Source of the DNA: Brachypterus glaber
Taxonomy: Eukaryota > Arthropoda > Insecta > Coleoptera > Kateretidae
Direction: 5' to 3'
Assembly (NCBI GenBank): GCA_958510825.1
Contig: OY294048.1
Location: 31,771,026 to 31,835,025, forward strand
DNA: 64,000 bases
Part shown: positions 34,268 through 44,469 of the stretch, piece after piece
How the letters are laid out: the number at the start of each line of letters is the position of its first letter
Position numbering within the stretch: position 1 is the first letter of the stretch
Notes under the pieces: generated by a model
Told to the model about the DNA's origin: nothing
Database searches by the model: none
What the model saw: the letters and a program-made list of their open reading frames with translations, nothing else
Position numbers and translations under genes: made by a program

Positions 34268-34569
34268 AATATCTTTCCTATAGCATACGTCTGTGCTATT
34301 CCGTTTTACATAAAACAAACGAAAAGCGCTTTTTTGAATATTTAACTATATAAAAGTATAATAAATATTACCCAGATTTAGACAATACAAAATACTAAAG
34401 AAAGATTTTTAATTGAGGGAGAGTTGGGCGAAAAGAGTGGTAAATTTGCGTTATTGTTCTGTAGTTTGATTTGGCGAAATCGGTAGCGATATGACTGCGA
34501 AATCGCGAAAGTGGGATGAGAACGTACGCGGTTAGGACTGCCCAATGCCATATTTAGAATGGATCGCTG

Positions 34570-34598
34570 CCATATATGGTAAACTTGTCCATTTATGG
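34570..34598 (-). promoter_or_regulatory. Two perfect CArG boxes upstream of the SRF gene
   Basis: CCATATATGG (34570-34579) and CCATTTATGG (34589-34598) both fit CC(A/T)6GG exactly, with centres 19 bp apart, about 0.55 kb upstream of the SRF start codon. SRF homodimers bind this site, and vertebrate SRF promoters carry paired CArG boxes used for autoregulation. From base composition I estimate only a few such sites expected in the whole window, so a pair beside the gene for their own binding protein is unlikely to be chance. Function here is inferred. Confidence 0.7.
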
Positions 34599-34958
34599 AG
34601 TATTGAAATCCCTCCTTCGTGAAAAGTATCGGCACCGGATTGTCAAAGAGGGACGTCTGTCAATTGCGTACACGCGTAATGCCGAGTTCGATAGTTAAAT
34701 TGTAGCCCTGTTAAAAATAATGGGCCCATTTTATTAAAAGCGATGCCGTTCCTACTGTTTTCTGGGTGAAGTAATCCATATGGTTATTTTCTCTCGATGT
34801 TTTGTACCTATACACTATACTAAGTAAAGAACGAGACTCAGGTGCAATGCACCATTTTAGCTAGCCCACATGAAAATCAGGGAGGGTAGTTGCCTCCCTC
34901 CCTCTATATTTGCTGTAAAAATTAAATTTTCCTTTTCTAATAAATGAGGAGTTAAACC

Positions 34959-35483
34959 TAGGGCCGGATCTAGGTAATTTCATTGGGGGGGGGGGGATTT
35001 CTGGTAAAAATGCCAGATAGTGGTCAAAAGGTAACCAATAATTTTGATGATTAAAAAAATAAATAAATAAAAATAGCTTTTTTTATATATCCACTGGCGT
35101 TGCTCTGTTCTAGAGGGGGGCCCGCGGTGGCTTTTTATCAGTGTTTAATCGATGCTACTACGGTCATAAACGAAAAACAGCTCGCTTATCCCCGACATAT
35201 ATTGGTGACTAAAAAAACGCCTCGCCTCTCAAAAACTCAAAAAATCTTTACACCTGACGAAAATTTTGATGACTAGAAAAAAGTCTCGCCTCTCAGAAAA
35301 GCCTTAATTTTAATAACAATGATAATAATAACAATAACAAAATAAACTCGAACTGAAATTTTTCCGAATGATTCAAACCTTTGCCGAATGATTCAAACAT
35401 TTGCCTGAATGTAAATATTTTCCGACTTGAAGAACTGTGGGGGGCTGTCACACCCCCCAATACCCCGCTTATGTCCGGCCCTG
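34959..35483. mobile_element. 525-bp hAT MITE with perfect 8-bp target duplication
   Basis: GTTAAACC is repeated exactly at 34951-34958 and 35484-35491. The ends TAGGGCCGGATCTAGG and ATGTCCGGCCCTG are imperfect inverses with the hAT-type CAGGGCCGGA consensus. G- and C-tracts follow each end. The inside has reiterated AAAACTCGCCTCTCA-like phrases (35215-35300) and CGAATGATTCAAAC twice. No transposase. The intact duplication implies a fairly recent insertion about 360 bp upstream of the CArG boxes. Confidence 0.9.
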
Positions 35484-35491
35484 GTTAAACC

Positions 35492-36411
35492 ATGATTCTA
35501 AAGTATTATTATAATACAGGCTGTATTTTATAACAATTTCTTCAGGCGACCCTTGTACCTTATAAGTAGGTACAGCAGAGAAAAGAAAAACAAAATTGGT
35601 CAAATGCGAGTAGCCCATATCTCCAAAAGTTCTAATAGAACCTAAAAAATGCACATGAGGCATATGATGTGGCATTTTTTGTGGAGCATAATTTAAGCTT
35701 TTTTTTCATTCCATTTTCCGTTTCACAAAAGTCCACAAAAAATAAAGAAATGTCATTTACTCTTAAACAGACTGTAGTTATGATATTTTCTCACGTATTT
35801 TTGGGCGCTGAAAATGAATTTGAAATCTTGTTGACCCCAAAACTTTTTTAAAAAACTGCAGAAAATATATTGGACGAGCTAGCTAGGGATCTTCAAAGTT
35901 CTTTAAAACCTAAATATTGAATTTTTAAAGTTGCGTCCAAAAATGCTTTTAGAAAGTCAAGAATTATAACCGGTGCACCCCGATTCTCGAGGTTTGTAAA
36001 GTGCTCTAGCACCTTAGGGAACGTTCAAGTATTATGCAACGCAAGTCCAAAATTTAACTAAATCTGATGGAAACCACTTTTCCATAAGAAGAAGGGTGGT
36101 TTTTATGTGGGGACATATTGGGCTACACGCACAATATTTTAACACCATAAAAAAAAATTTATGCATGTTATTAAGCCGAATTGTCGAACTTAAAAAGGCA
36201 CAGCTCTGCCAATTTGAAAGAAAACTTTCTGATTTTTTTGAGGTTTTCCATTTACTATCCCTTTGTACTCTGTCTTGTTAAAAAGATTTAAATAAAAAGT
36301 CCTTTGGCCTTAAAAAAAATAAAGAAGCTTAAGAAACATATCTTTTTAAAAAATATCTGTGAGCAACCTCTAGATTTTTTTCAAAAATTCTGAAAAAATT
36401 CAGGGATGATA
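35492..36411. other. No gene; solo TIR at 36017
   Basis: Contains GGGAACGTTCAAGTATTATG at 36017, the same terminus that recurs at 38931, 41535, 42174 and 42478. No protein-like frame. A MITE-like end TACAGGCTGTATTTTATAAC is at about 35516. Confidence 0.4.
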
Positions 36412-36536
36412 CTCTTACCCCAATGAATGATACTCTTACCTCACTTTACCTTACTTTAACTCACTTTAACTTACTTCACCTCTGTTGACCTCACTTAACC
36501 TTACTTGACCTCACTTGACCTCACTTGACCTCGCCA
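36412..36536 (+). repeat. Degenerate ~10-bp tandem repeat (CTCACTTGAC)
   Basis: Two units of AATGATACTCTTACC are followed by ten or more variants of CCTCACTTGA/CTTACTTTAA. The most regular part is 36490-36535. Confidence 0.7.
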
Positions 36537-36717
36537 AAAATCTCTCAACGTGCCTAAAGAAGTTTTCAAATAAAAAATAAAAAAAACGTTTTTATTAGAA
36601 AATAGCTATTTTCCTAACAAGTTTGGAAAGAAAGCAGCTTTACGCATGCGTTAGAAACAATATTTTTTCTACAGGCGAGTAGCATATAAAATATGCTTTT
36701 ATATATACAGCCCTCCT

Positions 36718-36967
36718 TAGTTAAACCGTCCTAACTATAATTGCTATTTTCCCTAATTTTTTCGAATAAATGGCCAAATTTCCTGACTTCAAGGTTTTAA
36801 TTTTAATTTCCCTGACCTTTCCCTGACTTCCCTGTTTTCCCTGACTGGTGAGAACCCTGGAGAATAGATAAATATTGCATAGAACATAGAACATAGAACA
36901 ACCGGTATATGCAGATAAGTCGAAAATGACAAAAATGTTAGTTAGGACGTTTTAACTAAGGGGGCAG
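36718..36967. mobile_element. 250-bp TA-flanked MITE
   Basis: CAGCCCTCCTTAGTTAAACC with GTCCTAACTA is inverted at the right as TAGTTAGGACGTTTTAACTA and AGGGGGCAG. TA flanks both ends (36716-36717 and 36968-36969). TTCCCTGA repeats several times inside (36780-36845). No coding frame. Confidence 0.8.
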
Positions 36968-37144
36968 TATAAGTATACGTAATTGAATTAATTTTATTTT
37001 TATATGTTTTTTCCAATAGAAAAACAATTAAGAAATTTAAACACTTTTATTATTTTGTGAATAAATATAACAAGAATAACAAGACAGAATTAAGAAATTA
37101 AACCGTTTTAACAATAATTATTGAAAATAATCCAACATTAGTTA

Positions 37145-37252
37145 TTACCAATTCTGTTTTGGTTGAACATTAATGATAAATTTGTTGCAGTTTTCATTTG
37201 CATTTGCCATTCCTTCAGGTAACATTTCATCTTCTTCTTTGAGGTTCATCAT
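37145..37252 (-). CDS. Possible 35-residue small ORF, unrecognised
   Basis: ATG at 37252 in AAAATG context opens MMNLKEEDEMLPEGMANANE and continues to QNW before TAA. An in-frame stop lies just upstream, so it is self-contained. AATAAA occurs downstream on the minus strand near 37055. A GC-richer segment with CCAAT and a second overlapping frame (ATGGCGACC at 37343, 38 residues, ending 37227) lies upstream. A short frame is weak evidence; it could be an exon, a small-protein gene or chance. Confidence 0.2.
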   Translation of the reverse strand: MMNLKEEDEMLPEGMANANENCNKFIINVQPKQNW

Positions 37253-37838
37253 TTTCTTTTAAAAAAACTTTACAATTAAAATTGACAACACAAGTGACAC
37301 GAACAAAATAGCTTAGGACGCGGGCATGTTGATCGGTCGCCATGGAAACAAGTGTCTTAGCCAATAATTTTACACCTTTGTATAATCAATCAAGCTACTT
37401 GTTTTTATGAAATAATTATGCCTGCGGAAAAGACCTTCCTTCCACAGGCATATGGGTGTGGAAAGAGACATCTTTCCGCACGCTCGTAGAAAAAAAGATT
37501 TTTATAAGAGGAGTCTATGTAGCCAAAAGAAACGTAATATTTTAAGAGAAAGAGCATTAATGGATAATTAATTTATATTTAAGTTTTTATATCATTTTGA
37601 TTAATGACAAATTATAGCATATTAACATAATTTTTTTTTCAATAATGGCGAAGGCGTTATACACTGTTTACTGCACACAGTGTTCCCGAGTACCTATGGC
37701 TTAGAAAAGATTCGCAAGAAAAATTAAGAATGCATTTTTGCAGAACTCGGTTTGAAGATTATTTATCCACCAACGGTCAAGTCCAAAAAAAATCGCTTTT
37801 GGTTACAATTGGTAACTCTTCTTTGAAGAGGATCATCC
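37253..37838. other. No confident gene; palindrome at 37420
   Basis: ATGCCTGCGGAA and TTCCACAGGCAT form a hairpin at 37420-37453. The segment 37300-37500 is GC-richer than its surroundings. No recognised frame other than the small one noted at 37343. Confidence 0.35.
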
Positions 37839-37892
37839 TTTACACCAACGACTAACTTTACACCAACGACTAACTTTACACCAACGACTAAT
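37839..37892 (+). repeat. 18-bp tandem repeat x3
   Basis: TTTACACCAACGACTAAC occurs three times in succession, with the last base changed in the third unit. Confidence 0.9.
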
Positions 37893-38284
37893 AGAAAACC
37901 ATTCGTGTGTAGTTCGATAGCATTTTTGAGTAAAAAATTTTAACTTAGATTCTACATATCTTTTTAAAATATGACTCTCTTTTAAATTTTAAATGGTACT
38001 TTAGATCATTTGTATTTATTTTATGATAGCAGCAATTTACCCTTTAAACTAAATAAATAATTTAAAATAACAACAGCAAAAAAATTTCTGGCATCGAACC
38101 AACTTTTTTTAATTAATGTTGGGTCGTAGATTTTAAATCTGTAATCAAAATTTTCGGGTCACATCAAGATTTTTTTCTATATGCACTTAAAGTTGTCAAT
38201 TTACTCTAGTTTGCAAGCTTTTTTGTTTTTTTTTTCTGGGGTAATTTAATACGGAAAAAAATCAGAATTTAAAAACATATTATA

Positions 38285-38688
38285 CACTGTAAATGCAAAT
38301 ATAGTAATTTCACAGCAAATAAAGTAGGTCATATGTTGCCAGCAAAGAAAGTGGTAAATTTAAATCAGTACTGTAAATTCACAGTTATCTGTAAAAATGT
38401 AAATTTTTACCTGTGATTTCACAGTAATTTAAGCATCGAATTTAATGTGTATTTCAAGCAGTATTACGGGCTCTTGTAATTTTCGGGAAAAGTGCCGGCT
38501 TTTTGGACCACATGAATGAATTTTAATGCCAAATTATTGTACCGACAGGAAAAGAGCTGAGATTTTACTAAATCCAGTAATATTGAGGTTAATTTAATAA
38601 ATATTGTAAATTCACATTCTGACATTGTAAATTTGCTTTAATTATTACAGTTAAAACTACTGTAAGATTGACGGAAAAATTTAGAGTG
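38285..38688. mobile_element. 404-bp TA-flanked MITE with ACAG-rich inside
   Basis: The ends CACTGTAAAT and ATTTAGAGTG are short imperfect inverses flanked by TA (38283-38284 and 38689-38690). TTTCACAG and TAAATTTAC-like motifs recur inside. The TIR is short, so confidence is moderate. Confidence 0.5.
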
Positions 38689-39237
38689 TAGTATTTACAA
38701 AATTATTCGAAACAGCTTTAAATTAAAACTTTTTGAAAACGTGGCAGGTCAATAAATCAGCTAGTTCAAACTATTTTAGTTTTAAATAGGATGCCAGAAA
38801 TTTTTTTGCTGTCGTGTAATTTGACTGAATTGAAAAACCTTAAAAAACTGACATTCTACATATTTCCGACTTTAATATTTCAGTTTAATTAACCATTTAA
38901 TTTTTTTTTTTGCTAGAATAGAATATCTAAGGGAACGTTCAAGTATTACGTAACGCAAATTTTGATCATTTTGGACTTTTTGTTTAAACGCATAAGGGTA
39001 TTGTGTGACACCCCCCAAAGTTTTTCAATTCGGCAAATATTGCATCCATTCGGCAAAGTCCCAGGGATGTGCGAGAGTATTTTTTTTAATCATCAATCAA
39101 AATTTGCGTCAGGGGTGTAGGTGGTAAAGCTTTTTGTTTTTAAAAGGAAAATTTTCACCAGGGACAAAGCTTTTTAGGGGCTAGATTTTTTTGTCATCAA
39201 AATTTTCGTCAGATACATTTTATATAAATAAATAAAT

Positions 39238-39480
39238 TTGTTTCATGAAAAAATAAGCAACTTTTTTTTCAAATTTCCTGTCCGTCCGTCCGCCTGATGT
39301 CACGATTTTTGTATACACGCTAACTCAAGAACGAATAATCCGATCGTATTGAAATTTTCAGGAAAAATCAAGTTCTATAAGGGAAAAATCCCTATCGTTT
39401 TTGAAAGTAATCCCCAGAAAACAAAAAAGTTATGGGGGGTTAAACTTTTTAAAAAATCGAATAATGCTGAAAGAAAATTC
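39238..39480 (+). repeat. Dispersed repeat, copy C (carries the unoccupied site)
   Basis: TTTGTTTCATGAAAAAATAA, GTCCGTCCGTCC and ATACACGCTAACTCAAGAAC lead into CAGGAAAAATCAAGTTCTAT, the uninterrupted version of the site occupied at 32358. The 79-codon frame from 39349 is probably not a gene. Confidence 0.7.
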
Positions 39481-39674
39481 CGATTTTTTTTTAATAATAT
39501 TTCTTTTTTTAAAAAAGATCTTTTAAAAAAAATGTATGAACATTATTTTTTTAAGTATTTTGGAAATGCAATATACTATTTACTGTGAATAATATATAAT
39601 GTAATGCGTAGCATTACATATCACCGCAGCTTGTTTTTCTTTTAGTCTTCAAAATTTACGTCCGATACATTTTT

Positions 39675-39800
39675 TTATTTTTTTTTATTCGGCATTTTTT
39701 TTCTTATTCGGCATTATTTTTTTTTATTCGGCATTATTTTTATTATTCGGCATTTTTTTTTTCTTATTTGGCACTTTTTTTCTTATTTGGCACTTTTTTC
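39675..39800 (+). repeat. ~20-bp tandem repeat, TTATTCGGCATTTTT
   Basis: About six or seven units of TTATTCGGCATT with T-tracts; the last units become TTATTTGGCACT. Confidence 0.85.
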
Positions 39801-39864
39801 TTGTTCGGCTTTTTTGCCAGTCACACTCCCCAAAGAAAATGCCTATAAAAGGCCCTGCTAAATT

Positions 39865-40325
39865 TTATTTTATTTATTTATTTAGTCGTTCGGGAACTTC
39901 AAAGGTGTTTTATACCATACTGGACTAACAATATTACAAATAATTTAAGTGCTACAGATCTATTTCAAACCATTCCAGTTTTTTCTCAAAAAAATATTCC
40001 TTTGGTCAATGTTATACATCTACATATACATTCCAATGTTATACATATACATACATATATATTCCATGCACTTTTTCACGAGCTGTGATCTATTCCAAAA
40101 GCTATAATACCCAAATTTAGTGAAATTAAAATTTTCCAAAATAACTTGACGTTGACTTTACATTTGGGCAAAAATAAAATCTCACTTAATTTTTCTCAAT
40201 TTTGACCAATCACGTAAGCGAATTAGGTGAATTGGGCTAAGATGTCTATTTATAATATTTGTTTCTATTTGCAGAGAGAGTCACATTTCATGTGGATGTG
40301 GTGTGATAGTATCCGTGAACCCGAC
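39865..40325. other. No gene; possible LINE 3' remnant
   Basis: Begins with (TTTA)n at 39869-39886 and TCGTTCGGGAACTTCAAAGG. This may be the reverse of a LINE tail, but no coding piece supports it. Confidence 0.3.
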
Positions 40326-41131
40326 GCACACAGGTAAAAAATTCCAAAAAAACAGAAAAAAATCATGAAGCGTCGAAAGTTGAATATTTATAAACCTTAT
40401 AGTGTCCTCTAAATGATGTATATACATTTTTTTTAAATGTTTGCGGTCTTGCTTAAAAAATTAAATTTAAGTGGCACATTGAATATACAATATCTTACAC
40501 TTAATTTTTTTTAGGGCTGTATTTTTTAAATTTTAAAATATAGTACAAATATGGGGTATTAAATCGTAGAAAGGTATTACCTCCATGTCCGGACCCGTCA
40601 TTTTTGGAAAAAAATCAGATTTAATTTCTTTTGTATATTTTTAGGTTTAAAACAATGCATTAACCTAAACAATAGAAAAATACTAAAATATTCAAATTTT
40701 TTTAAATGGCGTTTTTCTTATTTTAGTTTTTTTTAACAGCCTAGAGGTTAAAAAAAAACTTTTTCGGTCAATTATGTAATTTTTTATACTCATTCCATTT
40801 AAAATTTTTAAGTTACCCCCTCTCCCGCCTAAGGGTGTGGATGAAAAAAAATCTGCTTTGATAAATAGGTGTACCCCTTGATATTGAAGCTAAATACCAA
40901 ATTTCAAAAAAATATCTTGTACGGTTTCTGAGATATCGACTTTTAACCGTTTAAATGTCCCACCCGGTATGCAGTATACCACTTAAATTTAATTTTTTTA
41001 GCAAGACCGCAAAACATTTTCAAAAAAATCTATAATCATTTAGAGGACACTATAAGGTTTATAAATATTTAACTTTCGACGCTTCATGTTTTTTTTTCCG
41101 TTTTTTTGGATTTTTTTAGCTGTGTGCGACG
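40326..41131. mobile_element. ~805-bp foldback
   Basis: The left arm (GACGCACACAG, CATGAAGCGTCGAAAGTTGA, ATATTTATAAACCTTATAGT, GTCCTCTAAATGAT, GCGGTCTTGC) is mirrored at 40958-41131, ending AGCTGTGTGCGACG. Arms are about 160 bp. No coding frame. Confidence 0.82.
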
Positions 41132-41534
41132 TTGGCATTCACTGGCGATTGAGTGCTCTAATGTGATAACATCACATCATATGAGATGCGATTCGCTAGC
41201 CAGATGTTAGTAAATGTGACAGCTTGTGACACAGGGGGAGGAGGGGGTAAATTTATTCGAAAAACTGCGTTACGTAATATATGGACAACCCCTTAGAAAC
41301 GAATCTATCAACAAGATTTTGTCTGATGTATTTATTATGAGATAAATTCACTGCATCATTCCTAGATAGCTTATGAAGGTTTGTCGCCATAAATAAACAA
41401 AAGGTGCGTAGGTATAGGTTTTATAAACATTGGCATTGGCATTGGCAAATATTTCATTGCCAAAGTCAAATTATTAATTTGTGATTATATAAATCTATTA
41501 ACAATATTTTGGTTACAATGTTTTTTACTTCTTA

Positions 41535-41670
41535 GGGAACGTTCAAGTATTACGCAACGCTCCTAGGGTGGAGTGTTACGCCCATGTTAATGTTATAGGA
41601 AAATAGCGTTACAGGGGGGTGGGGTCCAAAATGATCAAAATTTGCGTTACGTAATACTTGAACGTTCCCT
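41535..41670. mobile_element. ~136-bp MITE with GGGAACGTTCAAGTATTACG ends
   Basis: The left end GGGAACGTTCAAGTATTACG and right end (inverse, CGTAATACTTGAACGTTCCC) are nearly perfect inverses; the right arm also includes AAAATGATCAAAATTTGCG. This is the only complete pair among the six copies of this terminus. Confidence 0.8.
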
Positions 41671-42173
41671 TATCTATTATATGTATTAGGGTGGACATTA
41701 TTTTTTTATTATTTTAAAATTTTCATTCTGGTGTATCTGGAACATCCTGAAAATATGAGGGTGATCAAACTTCTCTAAGGGTCCTAATTGGACTCCTAAA
41801 ATCGTGAAATTACACAAAAATCGTGAAAAATCGTTGAAAATGGGCTTTTGTATCAGTGGAAAATTTAAAAGCCTTGAAATCTTAATTTATTTCTTTTGAA
41901 TACTCGAGTGTATAAAATTATGTGAAAAATTTCAAAATGATCAAAAGATCCTAACAGGTGCCCAGAATCCTCCATAATTCCCCTAAAACACTAAACGACG
42001 AATTTCCACCATAAATGTAAGAAAAGCTAAAAAAGCATTTAAAAAATATGTCAATCTGGACTTAACTTTTTTACTTAATGTATATTAATAATATAAAATA
42101 ATTTACCAAAAACAAAATGAGCTAATTGCCAAATAAGAGCACCCAGAAAAGGCCTCTTATTTGGCGCTTAGGG

Positions 42174-42520
42174 AAGGTTCAAGTATTACGTAAAGCAAAT
42201 TTTAATCATTTTGGAGATCATATCCCCCGTGGGGGTAAAGGTACCTCGTAGGGCAAATATACACTTCCTATTACTACCTTATTTCTAATACCTCTTACCT
42301 TATATTCCAGAGTTGCCGCCGTCACGTCCTTTGTTCCCAGCTGTGGCAGTGGTACCACGCTTAGGTCCTTTGACGCCAGGATGCAGATTCTGGTGCCCAC
42401 GTCTTCCTCCCCGACTATTATGTTAAAGCCGGCTGGCCTAACCCCCTAAATGTAATACATAAGTGACTATTGCTTTGGGAACGTTCAAGTATTACGTAAC
42501 GCAAATTTTGATCATTTGTT
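42174..42520 (+). repeat. Direct copies of the GGGAACGTTC terminus flanking a LINE fragment
   Basis: GGGAAGGTTCAAGTATTACG at 42174 and GGGAACGTTCAAGTATTACG at 42478 lie in the same orientation on either side of the LINE endonuclease fragment. Each is followed by GCAAATTTT(A/G)ATCATTT. Confidence 0.7.
42218..42448 (-). pseudogene. LINE endonuclease-domain fragment
   Basis: The reading frame gives VRPAGFNIIVGEEDV, then CILASKDLSVVPLPQL, TAATLEY and GSVYLPYE. This matches the style of the apurinic-type endonuclease of Jockey/I/R1-like non-LTR retrotransposons, where the VxxVYLPY segment belongs to a core strand. It is GC-rich against its surroundings and cut abruptly on both sides. No catalytic block beyond this segment is present. 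Confidence 0.6.
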
Positions 42521-43405
42521 TGTTTGTTGCAAAAAAATGGCGAAATTATTCTACTAATTTTTACTTTGTAAACTAATCTACCAACCCTTAGGTAAAAAAA
42601 AACTCGATTTAAAGTAATTTTATTTACTACAAATAGTATTTGACCTTTTTTTTATTTTGTGTGGCTGTGTTATATTCAGGCAGGTTGTTGTTTACAAGTT
42701 GTCATTGTATATACACATAATACTAAGTCGTTAAGATAAATCATGCTTCGTATGCCAGAGTACACCAATAAATGGAAGAAATGGAATCAGTTTCAGAACA
42801 TAAGCTCCTGATATGCTATCGGTGATTTAAATTCATCGTCAAAAAATAATATTCTATTACCGAAATATTTTGCATTTAATCGATATTATCCTAATGTAGA
42901 TAATACTTACGTATTATAAAATTACCATTGTAAAATGTGATATCATATTATTCAAAATGCGATGGTAGTTTGGTACTATTTTATGACCAGTGCGAATATC
43001 TGTGAATTTGAGCGTATCACCCCAAGCAGCAAAATTGGTAAAATTAAACAAGAATCGTTCTCTTTTTTAACTTTCTAAATCTAAAATCCTGATATTGCCT
43101 AAACCAGAAGTAAAAATGTAAAAATATAAAAAAGAAAATATTCTTTAAAACTGCGGCAATGAGACTTTAATAATTTGATAAACAGTTGCAGTGGCGTACC
43201 ATGCAAGTCCTAGAAGATGGGGTAAAAAACAGTTGTACATTATTTGTTGCTGTTAATACGAAAAAAAAATAATCATTCTTAAAACAAAAAACAGTAGAGA
43301 ATGTTCAAGCTTAAAAAAAAAGAATGTCAAATCCATTAATTAGTTTTCAAAATATTTGAATTTAAAAAATGTCAATTATTTAGGTGTCCAGAATTTAATG
43401 CTCGG
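42521..43405. other. No gene; isolated PIF-like end at 42660
   Basis: TTTTGTGTGGCTGTG followed by TTA at 42656-42673 matches the right terminus of the PIF-like foldbacks. The rest is AT-rich. Confidence 0.35.
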
Positions 43406-43407
43406 CA

Positions 43408-43409
<2 letters not shown>

Positions 43410-43456
<47 letters not shown>
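43410..43456 (+). repeat. (TA)n microsatellite
   Basis: About 23 TA units, running directly into the TA that flanks the next foldback. Confidence 0.95.
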
Positions 43457-43459
<3 letters not shown>

Positions 43460-44145
43460 GGTGTATTTGAAATAGCGAAGGAAATTTTAACAGATGATTC
43501 TACATCATAAAATATGACAAAAAGTTCCTATAAACATATGTCTAAAAATGCGTCATAAGGGATCTACGCCCCTTTGAAAGTGGCTAAAAAATATATCGAG
43601 GTTTTGCACGTCAACTAATGCTACCAAGGCCCGTTTTTATGAGTTATTTTCATGTACTTATTTAAACCAGGGGTGTGCGAAACGGGGGGGGGCTTATCAG
43701 TTTTTTGTCTCAAACTTTTTTCTGTGTATTTTTTTTGCAATTTTATTTTTGAAATATGATTCCTCAGGTCAAAATACATAAAAAAGGTACTCTTGTTGTA
43801 ATACTGTAGGATTAACCGTTTGGACATAAAAGTTACACAGAAAAAAGTTTGGGACAAAAAACTGATAAGGCCCCCCCCCGTTTCGCACACCCCTGGTTTA
43901 AATAACTACGTGAAAATGACATACAAAGATGGGCCTTATTAGGATTAATTCACGTGCAAAACCTCGTTAATATATCTCAAAGGGTTCCTGAGTTATTAAA
44001 TAAAAACCGATTTTTTAGCCAATTTCAAAGGGGCGTAGCTCCCTTATGACGCATTTTTAGACATATAATTATAGGAACTTTTTGTCATATTTTATCATGT
44101 AGAATCACCTGTTAAAATTTCCTACGCTATTTCAAATACACCCTG
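43457..44145. mobile_element. 689-bp TA-flanked foldback, CAGGGTGTATTTGAAATAGC ends
   Basis: The ends CACGGTGTATTTGAAATAGC and its inverse are flanked by TA. Arms of about 280 bp pair through TAGAATCA-type sequence, GACAAAAAGTTCCTATA, AAGGGGCGTAG, TTTTGCACGT, AAGGCCC and ACTGATAAG. The 89-codon minus-strand frame at 43621-43890 is a by-product of the palindrome. Inserted at the end of a (TA)n tract, a natural target for TA-specific elements. Confidence 0.85.
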
Positions 44146-44469
44146 TATATATTTTAGCTGTTTAAATACGAAGAGTACCTGCCTATCATATGAGAAAAGT
44201 TCAAGTATTCAATGATCCATCGATGCCCGTAAAAAGCAGTACCATTAGCCTTTCGACCGCCCATGCACAACGGTGACGCATTCGGCAAGTAATAGATTCA
44301 ATTCTAACAGCGTAATATTATTGAACCAACTTCCGGGACCGGGCATTTAGCACAATTTTCAATTTTTACTTTTGTACAGTGCATAGGTTAAGTCTGGAAT
44401 CACCCGATTAGCTTTTTAGTTAAAGTTTTTTTAAAAAATTGTTCGGACAGGTCGAATTTTACCTTTTAT

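Larger units (their letters stand above)
38931..41292. mobile_element. Possible 2.4-kb composite bounded by TTACGTAACGC ends
   Basis: The left end GGGAACGTTCAAGTATTACG, TAACGCAAA and the right end, inverted (GGGGTTGTCCATATATTACG, TAACGCAG), share the inner TATTACGTAACGC. The inside is a mixture of a dispersed repeat, a simple tandem array and a foldback. The ends may belong to separate solo elements. Confidence 0.4.

Noticed and set aside
34378..34635. 85-codon frame upstream of SRF on the same strand
   Set aside because: No domain, no splice connection to the SRF exon; it overlaps the CArG boxes and is more likely promoter DNA.
43621..43890. 89-codon frame on the minus strand
   Set aside because: Both halves come from the inverted arms of a foldback MITE.
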